Positions 22,192 to 31,969 of a DNA stretch of 64,000 bases are shown piece by piece. The number at the start of each line of letters is the position of its first letter. Positions within the stretch are counted from its first letter, which is position 1. The notes below the pieces were generated by a model. The model was not told the DNA's origin. It was given only the letters and a program-made list of their open reading frames with translations, and did not search any database. A program made the position numbers and the translations under genes. The stretch is from the NCBI GenBank assembly GCA_021730105.1, contig CP072538.1, positions 248,001 to 312,000 of the forward strand, written 5' to 3'. The stretch comes from Candidatus Ruthia sp. Plio_17_S18 (GTDB taxonomy: Bacteria > Pseudomonadota > Gammaproteobacteria > PS1 > Pseudothioglobaceae).

Positions 22192-24153
22192 ATGGAAAAT
22201 ATTTATTTAACAATTGCACTTTCACCTTTAGTAGGCGCAATTCTTGCAGGATTTTTTGGCACCATGCTAGGCAAAACAGCCACACATGTTCTGACTATTT
22301 TAGGCGTGTTGATTTCAACTGTATTGTCTTTGTATGTGTTTAATTATCACGTTTTAGAGCAGGGTGAAGTTTTTAATCAAAACCTCTACACCTGGATGCA
22401 AATTAATAATCTAAACGTCAGTGTTGGTTTTTTAATTGATAATTTAACATCCGTGATGTTGGTGGTGGTGTCCTTTGTCTCACTCATGGTGCATATTTAT
22501 ACCATTGGCTATATGCATGACGACACAGGTTATACAAGGTTCTTTAGTTATATTTCGCTGTTCACGTTCTCAATGTTTATGTTGGTGATGAGCAATAACT
22601 TTATGCAGCTTTTCTTTGGCTGGGAGGCGGTTGGATTGGTTTCATATTTATTGATTGGTTTTTGGCACCATAAAGAAAGCGCAGTACAAGCAAATCTTAA
22701 AGCCTTTTTGGTTAATCGTGTGGGTGATTTTGGCTTTTTACTAGGTATTGGCTTGGTATTAGCATTTAGTGGATCATTAGATTACATGGAAGTGTTTTCA
22801 AGTCTTTATAAAACAATAAACCAACAGCTTTGGGGTTTAGATCTTATTACTATTATTTGCCTATTATTATTTGTTGGTGCAATGGGAAAATCTGCACAAG
22901 TGCCACTACATGTTTGGCTACCAGGATCAATGGAAGGTCCTACGCCAATTTCAGCCCTAATTCACGCAGCAACCATGGTAACGGCAGGTATCTTTATGGT
23001 ATCGCGTATGTCACCCATGTTTGAACTAAGTGATATTGCTCTAACGGTCGTTATGATTGTAGGTGCGATTACTGCTTTGTTTATGGGGCTGCTCGGCATT
23101 GTGCAAAATGATATTAAAAAAGTGGTGGCTTACTCAACCTTGTCACAATTGGGTTATATGACTGTTGCGTTAGGTGTGAGCGCTTATTCGGTTGCCATTT
23201 TTCATCTGATGACACATGCATTTTTTAAAGCATTATTATTTTTAGGCGCAGGTTCAGTTATTGTTGCCATGCATCATCAGCAAGACATTCGCAAAATGGG
23301 CGGATTGCGAAAAAAAATGCCAATTACTTATTGGACTGCATTGATTGGCACGTTGGCTCTAATCGGCTTTCCAGGTTTTGCAGGCTTTTACTCAAAAGAC
23401 ATGATTATTGAAGCCGTGCACTTTTCATCATTACCATACGCAAGTTGGGTTTATGTTACGGTGGTAGCGGGCGTGTTCATTACTGCTTTTTATTCATTAA
23501 GAATGTTCTTTTTGGTGTTTCATGGCGAATCTATGGTGGATACACATACTGCTAAACATTTGCATGAGTCCGCACCTTCAATGACATTTCCACTAATTGC
23601 TTTAGCCATTCCATCTTTGGTGATTGGATATTGGACGATTGAACCCATGTTGTTTAATGGTTGGTTAGATAATGCGATTACCGTCGCTTCAAGCCATATC
23701 TCTATGGCTGAACTCAAGCATGAGTTTCATGGTGCAGCCTCAATGATTCCTCATGCAATACAAACCTTGCCATTTTGGATGATGATAGGTGGTATTGCCA
23801 CCGCTTGGGTCTTTTCAATTTATAGAACACAATGGGCTGATTGGATACAAAAGAAATGCCACCGCACCAACTACGTGCTTGAATCCTTGTACGGTTTTGA
23901 CCGTTTTAATGACATTGTTTTTGTCAACGGTGTTAAGAAACTAGGCAACTTTTTATACAAAGTGTCTGATGTTGGTTTGATTGATAAGATACTGGTTAAT
24001 GGCAGTGCAAAACTCATTGTCTTGGTTGGCAAAATTGTACGCCCCATTCAAACAGGCTATGTTTATCACTACGCTTTTTTTATGATTTTTAGTTTATTAA
24101 TTATTTTAACTTGGGTGCTATTTGCAGGCGATAACCCATTACTTGAGCTTTAA
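22192..24153 (+). CDS. nuoL: NADH-quinone oxidoreductase subunit L
   Basis: The largest antiporter-like subunit (653 aa) with about 16 helices and the long lateral helix at the C-terminus. Typical motifs are WEAVGLVSYLLIGFW (functional Glu of TM5), PLHVWLPGSMEGPTPISALIHAATMVTAG (TM7-8) and DIKKVVAYSTLSQLGYM with key lysines. It is intact despite the unusual insertion upstream. The ribosome site before the ATG is poor. Confidence 0.96.
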   Translation: MENIYLTIALSPLVGAILAGFFGTMLGKTATHVLTILGVLISTVLSLYVFNYHVLEQGEVFNQNLYTWMQINNLNVSVGFLIDNLTSVMLVVVSFVSLMVHIYTIGYMHDDTGYTRFFSYISLFTFSMFMLVMSNNFMQLFFGWEAVGLVSYLLIGFWHHKESAVQANLKAFLVNRVGDFGFLLGIGLVLAFSGSLDYMEVFSSLYKTINQQLWGLDLITIICLLLFVGAMGKSAQVPLHVWLPGSMEGPTPISALIHAATMVTAGIFMVSRMSPMFELSDIALTVVMIVGAITALFMGLLGIVQNDIKKVVAYSTLSQLGYMTVALGVSAYSVAIFHLMTHAFFKALLFLGAGSVIVAMHHQQDIRKMGGLRKKMPITYWTALIGTLALIGFPGFAGFYSKDMIIEAVHFSSLPYASWVYVTVVAGVFITAFYSLRMFFLVFHGESMVDTHTAKHLHESAPSMTFPLIALAIPSLVIGYWTIEPMLFNGWLDNAITVASSHISMAELKHEFHGAASMIPHAIQTLPFWMMIGGIATAWVFSIYRTQWADWIQKKCHRTNYVLESLYGFDRFNDIVFVNGVKKLGNFLYKVSDVGLIDKILVNGSAKLIVLVGKIVRPIQTGYVYHYAFFMIFSLLIILTWVLFAGDNPLLEL

Positions 24154-24155
24154 TT

Positions 24156-25661
24156 ATGGAAAATTCGCTACTTAGTTTGCTAATTTGGTTACCGATTTTC
24201 TCTGGCGTATTGGTGATTTTCATTGGTAACAATCGCGCCAATACAGCTCGTTGGGTGAGTGTCATCATTTCAATACTTGTTTTTATGATGTCACTAAGCC
24301 TTTACACAGGCTTTGATTCATCAACACATTTAATGCAGTTTGTTGAAAAAGCCTCTTGGATATCACAATTTAACATTCATTATCATATTGGTGTAGACGG
24401 CATTTCTATGCCACTGATTATCCTCACAACCTTCTCAACGATTTTGGTGATTATGGCAGGTTGGGAGATAATCACCAAAAGATGCGCCCATTATATGGCA
24501 GCTTTTTTGATGATGGAAGGTTTGATTATTGGCGTGTTTTCCTCATTAGATGCCATTCTATTTTATGCATTTTGGGAGGCATCATTAATTCCTATGTTGT
24601 TGATTATTGGTATTTGGGGCGGGGACAATCGCGTGTATGCCTCTATTAAGTTTTTTTTGTACACTTTTTTAGGTTCGGTGTTTATGCTGGTGTCGTTTAT
24701 CTATATGTATAACAAAGGCGGCTCGTTTTCAATCCTTGATATGCACAATTTAGAATTAATCCTTGCGGAGCAAAACTATATTTTTTGGGCATTTTTTATG
24801 GCATTTGCGGTTAAAGTGCCCATGTTTCCAGTGCACACTTGGCTACCAGATGCACACGTGCAAGCGCCAACAGGTGGCTCTGTTATTCTAGCGGCAATCA
24901 TGCTAAAAATGGGCGGCTATGGTTTTTTCCGTTTTTCACTACCCATCACGCCTGATGCCTCATTAGAATTTTCAGAAATTATCATTGTGTTATCACTCAT
25001 TGCTATTGTTTATATTGGTTTTGTGGCACTGGTGCAACGCGATATGAAAAAACTCATCGCCTATTCCTCAATTTCACACATGGGTTTTGTAACATTGGGT
25101 GTATTCACCTTATTTTTAGCTTACGAGCCAGATGCAATAGAAGGTGCGTTATTGGGTCTTGAAGGCGCCATGGTACAAATGATTTCACATGGTTTTATCT
25201 CAATCGCTCTGTTCTTAGCGGTAGGCGTATTATATGATCGTCTGCATTCAAGAGAAATATCAACTTATGGTGGTGTGATTAACTCTATGCCTAAATTCAC
25301 AGGCTTCGCTGTGTTATTTGCAATGGCCAATGCAGGACTGCCAGGCACCTCAGGTTTTGTGGGAGAGTTTATGGTCATTCTAGGCGCTATTCAGGCAAAT
25401 ATTTGGTACGGAGTATTAGCAGCAAGTACACTTATTGTAGGTGCGACGTACACATTATGGATGGTAAAACGAGTGTTTTGGGGCGCTGTTACCAATCCTG
25501 CTGTAACAACCCTAAAAGATATTAACGCTCGTGAATTATCAATCCTTGCTATTTTGGCAGTAGCAGTATTGGTCATGGGCTTGTATCCACAACCAGTGAT
25601 TGAGTTAATGCACGCCTCAATTGAGTATTTATTACATCAAGCCTTAACGTCTAAACTTTAA
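24156..25661 (+). CDS. nuoM: NADH-quinone oxidoreductase subunit M
   Basis: An antiporter-like subunit of 501 aa. The TM5 Glu is in FYAFWEASLIPMLLIIG. The lysine helix contains FAVKVPMFPVHTWLPDAHVQAPTGGS, and DMKKLIAYSSISHMGFV follows. Starts 2 bp after nuoL. Confidence 0.96.
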   Translation: MENSLLSLLIWLPIFSGVLVIFIGNNRANTARWVSVIISILVFMMSLSLYTGFDSSTHLMQFVEKASWISQFNIHYHIGVDGISMPLIILTTFSTILVIMAGWEIITKRCAHYMAAFLMMEGLIIGVFSSLDAILFYAFWEASLIPMLLIIGIWGGDNRVYASIKFFLYTFLGSVFMLVSFIYMYNKGGSFSILDMHNLELILAEQNYIFWAFFMAFAVKVPMFPVHTWLPDAHVQAPTGGSVILAAIMLKMGGYGFFRFSLPITPDASLEFSEIIIVLSLIAIVYIGFVALVQRDMKKLIAYSSISHMGFVTLGVFTLFLAYEPDAIEGALLGLEGAMVQMISHGFISIALFLAVGVLYDRLHSREISTYGGVINSMPKFTGFAVLFAMANAGLPGTSGFVGEFMVILGAIQANIWYGVLAASTLIVGATYTLWMVKRVFWGAVTNPAVTTLKDINARELSILAILAVAVLVMGLYPQPVIELMHASIEYLLHQALTSKL

Positions 25662-25664
25662 CTT

Positions 25665-27119
25665 ATGAATAATATCATCGAATTTGACACTTCATCTTTA
25701 TGGATTGCACTACCAGAGATTTTTTTACTCAGTGCAATTGTGGTCATTTTATTGCTAGATTTATTCCTAGACAAACGCTTTAAGCAAATTACCTATTATT
25801 TAACCTGGCTCAGTTTATTAATCACTGGGATACTGGCATTTAATTTAATTAACCACCCTCAAACAATCATTTTTGGTGGCTCATTCGTGTTGGACAACAT
25901 GGCATCCGTGTTTAAAGTATTTATGATGGGTGCTACCATGGTTGCCATGGTTTACTCACGTCATTATTTAAGAGCGCATTCCCTTTTTAGGGGAGAGTAT
26001 TTTGTTTTAGTTTTGTTGTCAGTACTAGGCATGATGGTGATGATATCGGGCTACAGTCTACTAACCTTATATTTAGGTCTAGAAATTTTATCTTTGTCAT
26101 TGTACGCGCTCATCGCCATTGCACGTGAAAGAGCAGATGCCATTGAGGCAGCGCTTAAATACTTTGTTTTAGGTGCAATTGCATCGGGTTTATTGTTATA
26201 CGGCATGAGTATGATTTATGGCATCAGTGGCAGTCTTAATATTAGTGATATTGCTAGTTTTGCATCCAATTCCAATCTTGCCCCAAGAGAAACACTGATT
26301 ATTAATTTTGGCTTGGTGTTTTTGGTTATTGGCATCGCCTTTAAATTAGGCGCTGTGCCTTTTCATATGTGGGTGCCAGATGTTTATCAAGGTGCACCAA
26401 CCTCAGTCACACTGTTTATCTCAACCGTGCCTAAAATTGCAGCAGTTGCGATGTTGGTACGCATCTTGGTTGATGGCTTGGGCAGTATGCATGCCTATTG
26501 GTCAGATTTATTCATGGTGCTGTCTATTTTATCCATTGCACTAGGCTCTGTTGTTGCACTCATGCAAACCAATATCAAGCGTATGTTGGCCTATTCAACC
26601 ATTTCGCACGTTGGTTTTATCATGCTTGGTTTTGTCACTGGAACGCTAACAGGTTATGGTGCAGCCACGTTTTATATGTTGGTTTATGTACTGATGAGTT
26701 TAGCAGCGTTTGGTATGATTATTCTACTCAACAAGCAAGGCTTTGAAGTTGATCAAATTTCTGACTTTAAGGGGCTTAGTAAACATGCCCCATGGTTTGC
26801 ACTGATGATGCTAATCATCATGCTGTCTATGGCAGGTGTGCCGCCATTGGCTGGTTTTTATTCTAAATTTTTCATCCTTCAACAAGTCATATCAGCAGGA
26901 TTTATAACGGTTGCAGTCATTGCTGTTATCTTTGCTGTTATTAGTGCTTATTATTATTTACAAATTATTAAATCCATGTATTTTGATGAAACTGACAAAG
27001 ACATAACCATTCACGCCTCAATAGACATGCAGTTAGTTTTGTCAATCAACGCCCTCTTAATACTAGCAGTTGGTTTGTTCCCAGATTTTTGGATGAAATT
27101 AGCACTGTCACTATTCTAA
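25665..27119 (+). CDS. nuoN: NADH-quinone oxidoreductase subunit N
   Basis: The third antiporter-like subunit (484 aa) and last gene of the operon. Motifs include the TM5 Glu in LYLGLEILSLSLYALIA, the helix FKLGAVPFHMWVPDVYQGAPTSVT, NIKRMLAYSTISHVGFIM, and PPLAGFYSKFFIL. No strong terminator hairpin with a T-run follows in the 147 bp before the next gene. Confidence 0.96.
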   Translation: MNNIIEFDTSSLWIALPEIFLLSAIVVILLLDLFLDKRFKQITYYLTWLSLLITGILAFNLINHPQTIIFGGSFVLDNMASVFKVFMMGATMVAMVYSRHYLRAHSLFRGEYFVLVLLSVLGMMVMISGYSLLTLYLGLEILSLSLYALIAIARERADAIEAALKYFVLGAIASGLLLYGMSMIYGISGSLNISDIASFASNSNLAPRETLIINFGLVFLVIGIAFKLGAVPFHMWVPDVYQGAPTSVTLFISTVPKIAAVAMLVRILVDGLGSMHAYWSDLFMVLSILSIALGSVVALMQTNIKRMLAYSTISHVGFIMLGFVTGTLTGYGAATFYMLVYVLMSLAAFGMIILLNKQGFEVDQISDFKGLSKHAPWFALMMLIIMLSMAGVPPLAGFYSKFFILQQVISAGFITVAVIAVIFAVISAYYYLQIIKSMYFDETDKDITIHASIDMQLVLSINALLILAVGLFPDFWMKLALSLF

Positions 27120-27230
27120 GCCAGTTCTTATCTTAAGATTTTAAGCACTGAGACCCTCAATACTTGACTAAGAGTACTTGTTTAAATTTATACTCAATAA
27201 AGCATAAATACAAAAAAGTTAAAAATAAAC

Positions 27231-27258
27231 TTGAACAAATAACTTTTGTCTATATAAT
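27231..27258 (+). promoter_or_regulatory. Promoter for the DUF6502 gene
   Basis: TTGAAC at 27231-27236 and TATAAT at 27253-27258 are separated by 16 bp, the best sigma-70-type promoter in the window. The predicted start of transcription falls at about 27265, only a couple of bases before the ATG at 27267. The mRNA would therefore be leaderless or nearly so, and no Shine-Dalgarno sequence is present. Confidence 0.65.
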
Positions 27259-27266
27259 AGCTAACT

Positions 27267-28031
27267 ATGAAAAAAGAATTATTAGAAAATTTTCCCAAAA
27301 CGATTGCCCCGATGGTGAATATGGGGCTAGAGTTAGGCATCACCTATAAAGAGTTTGATGTTGCAATAAAACAAGTGTTTGTTGAGCAAGCCAATGAAAT
27401 TATTAAAAACAAGGGCGGCAAAGTAACGGATGCTGCCGTTAGTATTGTTAGCGGGCTATCAAGAACTTATGTAACTCAACTAATTAACAACAAAACCAAA
27501 ACCAGTCGTGAGTGGATTAGTATTCCTGCAAGAATCCTTGCCACTTGGGTAGCACAAGACTTAGCGTCAGTCATTCCTTATTCTTCTGAAGACAACACAC
27601 CTGATTTTGTTACATTAGCCAAAGGCGTTACTTTAGACAAATCTCCCAAAGTCATTTTAGATGAATTAGTGCGCTTAAAGCAAGTCAGCATAACTGGTAA
27701 CAAGGTGACGTTCATCCCTGTTAGTATTGATGCCAATCAAACAACTGACAAGAAAACTTTATTGCTTGATTTTACTGACAATCTTCAAGCACACGCATTA
27801 GCAGGTATCGGCTATTTAACAAATAACCCCGATGCACCTTTTTTAGAACAAGCCGTCAAAGTTGATGGCATTCACAAAGACAGCGCTAAATATTTGTCTA
27901 AATTTAGTGTTGATATTTGGAAAGAAGTTTATAACAAAATTATTGATGAGGCGCAGCCCATTTCTGACAAAGAAGAGAAAGAAGGTGGAAAACATAAAAT
28001 AACCTTTGGTGTTTACTGTTATTATGAGTAA
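27267..28031 (+). CDS. DUF6502 family protein
   Basis: A 254-aa soluble protein matching what I recall of the DUF6502 family: an N-terminal helical region (LLENFPKTIAPMVNMGLELGITYKEFDVAIKQVFVEQA split over two helices), a segment SGLSRTYVTQLI that resembles a helix-turn-helix, and a C-terminal part with HALAGIGYLT. The function of the family is unknown; the middle segment suggests DNA binding. It has its own promoter and is followed by a decayed Ig-like surface protein. It shows no frame damage. Confidence 0.7.
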   Translation: MKKELLENFPKTIAPMVNMGLELGITYKEFDVAIKQVFVEQANEIIKNKGGKVTDAAVSIVSGLSRTYVTQLINNKTKTSREWISIPARILATWVAQDLASVIPYSSEDNTPDFVTLAKGVTLDKSPKVILDELVRLKQVSITGNKVTFIPVSIDANQTTDKKTLLLDFTDNLQAHALAGIGYLTNNPDAPFLEQAVKVDGIHKDSAKYLSKFSVDIWKEVYNKIIDEAQPISDKEEKEGGKHKITFGVYCYYE

Positions 28032-28090
28032 AACACCGAAAAAATTAAGTACAATAAAATAAATAAGTAAAAAAACAACAGTAAAAGATA

Positions 28091-29232
28091 ATGAAAACTA
28101 ACAGCACAAAAACAACCGCACAACTAAAAGCATTGCAAACTCAAGTGCAAGCCCTTTCCCCAACACTAAATAAAGAAGTTGCTGTTGTTGTCACCAAAAC
28201 ATTAGGATCATGTACCTCCAATGCTTATTGGTAACGCTTTAGCGGCATTATCTGGTGTAGATTCAAGCAAAAACTCAGGCAATATAGCTGCAACTATTCC
28301 GATCCCACTCTATTATGATGCAATAACCATTGACTATATAGCCCCTATTGTCACCTTCATTCACCTCAACTACAGTTAGTGGTTCTCATGGTGTAGGTAG
28401 CAAGGTTAATATCACTGTCACAGTGAGTGCAGAAATTGATTCAGGTACAATGACAGTGACACTAAACAACAGGTGAAACAGTAACCCTAACAGTGTCATC
28501 AGATGATAAAACCTTTCTTACAGGAGATTACACAGTAAATACAGGCAACACTACAACAAATTTAAAAGTAGTCGATTTTACTGTCAGTTCAATTATTGAT
28601 ATTACAGGCAATGCAATGACTAGCGATACATTAACCTTCTGGTAGTAACATTGCAGATATAAGCGTTATCGTTGTTGACACAACCGCACCAACAGCAACA
28701 CTTACTAGCAATATAGTGCCAGCAGCAAACTTAATCATGACATTTGATGCAGACGTTACCAAGATTGACGGCAAAGAGATCAAGATTTATAAAGTTGGTG
28801 AAACAACAGCTGTTCACATTATTATTGGCAATGATGCTACTGTAATTGTTAGCATTACTGGCAACACAGTAACAATTGATCCAATTGCTGACTTAGAACC
28901 TAATACAAATTATGATGTAACAATAGCAGCTGGCACTTTTAAAGACACAACTGGTAATGAATATTCTGGTATTACTATGGGGACCCCCCCAAATGATTCA
29001 GATTGGGTTAGCCTTTCCATGGCAAATGACAAAAGCGTACTAGATTTATTAACAGGTTTGGATTATTTACTACTAAAGATTCTTTATGACAATAGACTTC
29101 ATGCAGGTATGAGTGTGAAAACAAGTTGATCCTATAGTAGATAAAATATTAATTGATTTTGAACGTCAAGATATGATTGAATCTTCTGTATTAAAAGCAC
29201 AGAAGCTTAATATTAGTAAATACTTTAATTAA
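28091..29232 (+). pseudogene. Decayed surface protein with bacterial Ig-like modules
   Basis: No continuous gene exists here, but pieces in successive frames tell one story. They are MKTNSTKTTAQLKALQTQ at the start, DSSKNSGNIAATIPIPL, TVSGSHGVGSKVNITVTVSAEIDSG, TLNN-stop-GETVTLTVSSDDKTF, DTTAPTATLTSNIVPAANLIMTF, and LEPNTNYDVTIAAGTFKDTTGNEYSG. The repeated 'TVT.S..D...F.GDYTV' and 'APTxT' pattern is that of SbsA/Big-type Ig-like domains of secreted or cell-surface proteins. A last open piece, 28716-29129, runs into another frame ending QKLNISKYFN at 29232. At least four frame disruptions are visible. Confidence 0.7.
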
Positions 29233-29237
29233 TTTTT

Positions 29238-30026
29238 TTATTGATTTGCAAGTGTAATATTGCCAACATTAGTTGTTTTTTTCCACGCATGTCCATAAAT
29301 AACTTCGTAAGTGGCTGGTAATTTCCCATTACTTTTGTAAGAGTCATACATTTTAATCATCAGTTGGAACTTGTTTTTACCAGTTAGGGGCTTTGAACGT
29401 TTAGCAACTGTTTGAGCGCCAATGGCTTTAAGATCGCGTAATAAATCAATGACTGTTTGATAAGTAAGTGTTAAAGTTTCCATTTCCATTACAGGATTTT
29501 GAAACCCATTTTTTAGCATTTGATCGCCAATATTATGCATGTCAATAAAAGTATTGACATGTATTTTATCATCCACAATTGACCAGCTTTTTTTTAATTC
29601 TTTTAGCGTATCTGGACCAAAAGTAGAGAACAAAAATAACCCATTGTTTTTAAGCACGCGAAAACATTCTGAGAACAAAGTGTTAAGGTCTGGACACCAC
29701 TGCATCATCAAGTTAGAAGTAATCATATCAACACTATTGTTCAGTAGTGGCAAGTAATTAGCATTGGCACAAATTTTGCTACTAGATGAGTTGTGTTTTA
29801 AGGATTGTTGCGCAAAATCTAGACAAATAATTTTTGAGTTTGAAAAACGCTTAGTTAGTTGTTGGCTAAGTAAACCGGTGCCTGCGCCAAGATCAAGAAT
29901 TATATCAGTTTTGGATGAAATAGCATTAAGTTTTTGATCTAACCTAACAGCAATTTCTTTTTGTAAAAACGCATGATCATCATAATTATTTGAGGCTTTA
30001 TTAAAGGCAAATCTTACCTGAGACAT
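29238..30026 (-). CDS. bioC: Malonyl-ACP O-methyltransferase
   Basis: BioC methylates the free carboxyl of malonyl-ACP, priming the fatty-acid pathway for pimelate and biotin synthesis. The 262-aa class I SAM methyltransferase has the LDLGAGTG motif and MMQWCPDLNTLF. It also has the BioC-specific segments FSTFGPDTLKELKKSW, FIDMHNIGDQMLKNGF and LPATYEVIYGHAWKK. The start overlaps the 3' end of znuA by 13 bp. The other bio genes are not in the window. Confidence 0.93.
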   Translation of the reverse strand: MSQVRFAFNKASNNYDDHAFLQKEIAVRLDQKLNAISSKTDIILDLGAGTGLLSQQLTKRFSNSKIICLDFAQQSLKHNSSSSKICANANYLPLLNNSVDMITSNLMMQWCPDLNTLFSECFRVLKNNGLFLFSTFGPDTLKELKKSWSIVDDKIHVNTFIDMHNIGDQMLKNGFQNPVMEMETLTLTYQTVIDLLRDLKAIGAQTVAKRSKPLTGKNKFQLMIKMYDSYKSNGKLPATYEVIYGHAWKKTTNVGNITLANQ

Positions 30027-30874
30027 TGGGCAATTTTATTGGTAATATTGTGCATTAGTTTAAAATAATGACCAGACCCTTGCTGAGTATTAAAATCTAT
30101 AATGTCAATATTTGCTGAATTTATACCCAGACCTTCAGTCAGTGAATTGGTGCGTTTTTTAGGTACTTCTATGGTAGTGAGCAAACATTTTGTTTGTGTA
30201 TTTTTCATTATTTTTTTAGCTTCAAGCATTTTAAATATACTCAACCTTTCACCATGGTAATTCGTAATATTGGTTGATTTTTTTAATTGATTGGCATTGG
30301 TAAAATAATCAAAAGTATTGGAATAACTTGCAAGTACTTTAGATTCATAAACTGATAATTTTTGATTAATATCTTGTTTGAGTTTGTCTAAATTTTTGTT
30401 AAGTTTATCTAAATTAGTTGTGTAATGCGATTGGTTATTAGGATCAATTTCAGTCAATTTTTCAGTCAATTTTTTTGCAAATATTTGCATATTATTGACA
30501 TCTAGCCAAAGGTGATAGTTGACTACTTCCTCATGCTTTTCATTGTGAATAAGATGAATATTTTCCACATTGCCAATAATTAGTTTTTTATTAGCATCAA
30601 AATTAGCCAATACTTTTGTAAGCCCGCTTTCAAAAGTAGGGTGAATAAAAATAGCTAAGTCCGCATGGTTTAATAAAGATAATTGAGAAGGTTTTAGATG
30701 GGTGTGGTGTGCTGATTGATTGGTTTTTAGTAATAATTTAGGATCTGTTATTCCTTGGGTTAGGCTACTAACAATAGAGTGAATAGGTTTAATACTAACC
30801 ACAATATTGGGTGCTGCAAAAATATTGACAGAGAGTGACAGGGTTATTATTGTTAAGAGTGAACGTAAAATCAT
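30014..30874 (-). CDS. znuA: Periplasmic zinc-binding protein of a ZnuABC-type ABC transporter
   Basis: A cluster A-1 solute-binding protein. The chosen start (MILRSLLTI) gives a clean signal peptide ending NIFAA before PNIVVSIKPIHSIVSS, where the His after KPI is a metal ligand. More ligands appear in the HHTHLKPSQL stretch and in NYHLWLD. The frame has an earlier Met (30937) that would overlap cmoB and spoil the signal peptide. The family delivers Zn(II) (or Mn) to ZnuBC. The permease and ATPase genes are not adjacent. The His-rich loop is short. Confidence 0.85.
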   Translation of the reverse strand: MILRSLLTIITLSLSVNIFAAPNIVVSIKPIHSIVSSLTQGITDPKLLLKTNQSAHHTHLKPSQLSLLNHADLAIFIHPTFESGLTKVLANFDANKKLIIGNVENIHLIHNEKHEEVVNYHLWLDVNNMQIFAKKLTEKLTEIDPNNQSHYTTNLDKLNKNLDKLKQDINQKLSVYESKVLASYSNTFDYFTNANQLKKSTNITNYHGERLSIFKMLEAKKIMKNTQTKCLLTTIEVPKKRTNSLTEGLGINSANIDIIDFNTQQGSGHYFKLMHNITNKIAQCLR

Positions 30875-30911
30875 AATAATTTTTTCTAAAAAAATGATTA
30901 TACTACTTAAT

Positions 30912-31868
30912 TTATTTTTGACAAATAAAAATTGCACGTTTAGGTGCTGGTAACCCTTCGATGGTTAGGTTGCTATTATTTGGGTCAAGAAAGTCTTTAA
31001 GAGACTGTGTGTTATTACCAATCCAATGGGTTGCTCGTTGTTCTTTTGATGTGGTTTTGGTAATGTCCAACAACTTAATGTTTTTAAATGCTTCATCTTC
31101 AAGCCAAGTGCGCAGTGTATTTTCTGATGGTAAGCAGTAAACGTTTCGCATTTTAGCGTAACGTCCTTTGGGAATGATTTTGTCAACTTTTTCCAAATCA
31201 ATAATGAGCGTTTCTAAGATGAGTTCTCCACCTGGTCTCATAACATCCTTTAGTTGTTTTAAATGCAACCTATGGTCTTGTTGGTGATACAAAACACCCA
31301 TGGAAAATACCGTGTCAAACAAAGGTTTTTTGGGTATTTCTTCTAGGCGTAATGGCAACACAAATGCATTTGGTGGCTTGTTAATTAAGGTGCGAATGGC
31401 TTGGAACTGATAATTAAATAATAAAAACGGCTCAATGCCTAGTGCAATTTCAGCACCTGAAATGGCCATAAGATAGGTAAAGTAGCCATTGCCAGAGCCG
31501 ACATCAAGTACAACTTTATCTTTAAGTGGCTTGATATGGGAAGTGAGTCTATGCCATTTCATATCACCACGCCATTCGCTATCAAGTTGCAGATCATCAA
31601 TTTTATAAGGGCCTTTACGCCAGGGCATAAGCTGTTTTAAAGATTTTTCCAAAATGAGATTGTTAATATTATGAGTGCTAATGTTTAAATAAGGTGTTAT
31701 AAAATCAAGACTGCCAGTATTTTGAATTTTAATCTGCTCAATGGCTTGTTCCCATTTGGGTACATTGCCGTTATTTGCATTAAATGCATGGGTTGATAAG
31801 TTGATAAGTTGTGCGCATATCAAGTCTAGTTGTGTTGATGTGGCGCATTTATAAAATTCACTAATCAT
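30912..31868 (-). CDS. cmoB: tRNA U34 carboxymethyltransferase
   Basis: CmoB transfers a carboxymethyl group from carboxy-SAM to 5-hydroxyuridine at the wobble position of tRNAs. The 318-aa protein shows LMPWRKGPYKI and DSEWRGDMKWHRL, the Rossmann motif VLDVGSGNGYFTY, FSMGVLYHQQDH, and GRYAKMRNVY, all specific to CmoB. cmoA, its usual partner that makes carboxy-SAM, is not adjacent. Confidence 0.94.
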   Translation of the reverse strand: MISEFYKCATSTQLDLICAQLINLSTHAFNANNGNVPKWEQAIEQIKIQNTGSLDFITPYLNISTHNINNLILEKSLKQLMPWRKGPYKIDDLQLDSEWRGDMKWHRLTSHIKPLKDKVVLDVGSGNGYFTYLMAISGAEIALGIEPFLLFNYQFQAIRTLINKPPNAFVLPLRLEEIPKKPLFDTVFSMGVLYHQQDHRLHLKQLKDVMRPGGELILETLIIDLEKVDKIIPKGRYAKMRNVYCLPSENTLRTWLEDEAFKNIKLLDITKTTSKEQRATHWIGNNTQSLKDFLDPNNSNLTIEGLPAPKRAIFICQK

Positions 31869-31920
31869 AAATTTATGTAAAGATGGCTATCCTATAATAA
31901 GTAGTATAAAATATAGAATC

Positions 31921-31934
31921 AAAAAAGGGGGGGG
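31921..31934. repeat. A6-G8 homopolymer tract in the 5' region of the exported-protein gene
   Basis: Six A followed by eight G lie about 36 bp before an ATG and about 23 bp downstream of a TATAAT (31893-31898). A run of eight G is exceptional in this AT-rich window. Such tracts are prone to slippage. Whether the length varies cannot be told from a single sequence. Confidence 0.8.
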
Positions 31935-31969
31935 TAAGTCAACTTTTTGAATAATTTGGAGATAGAAAA

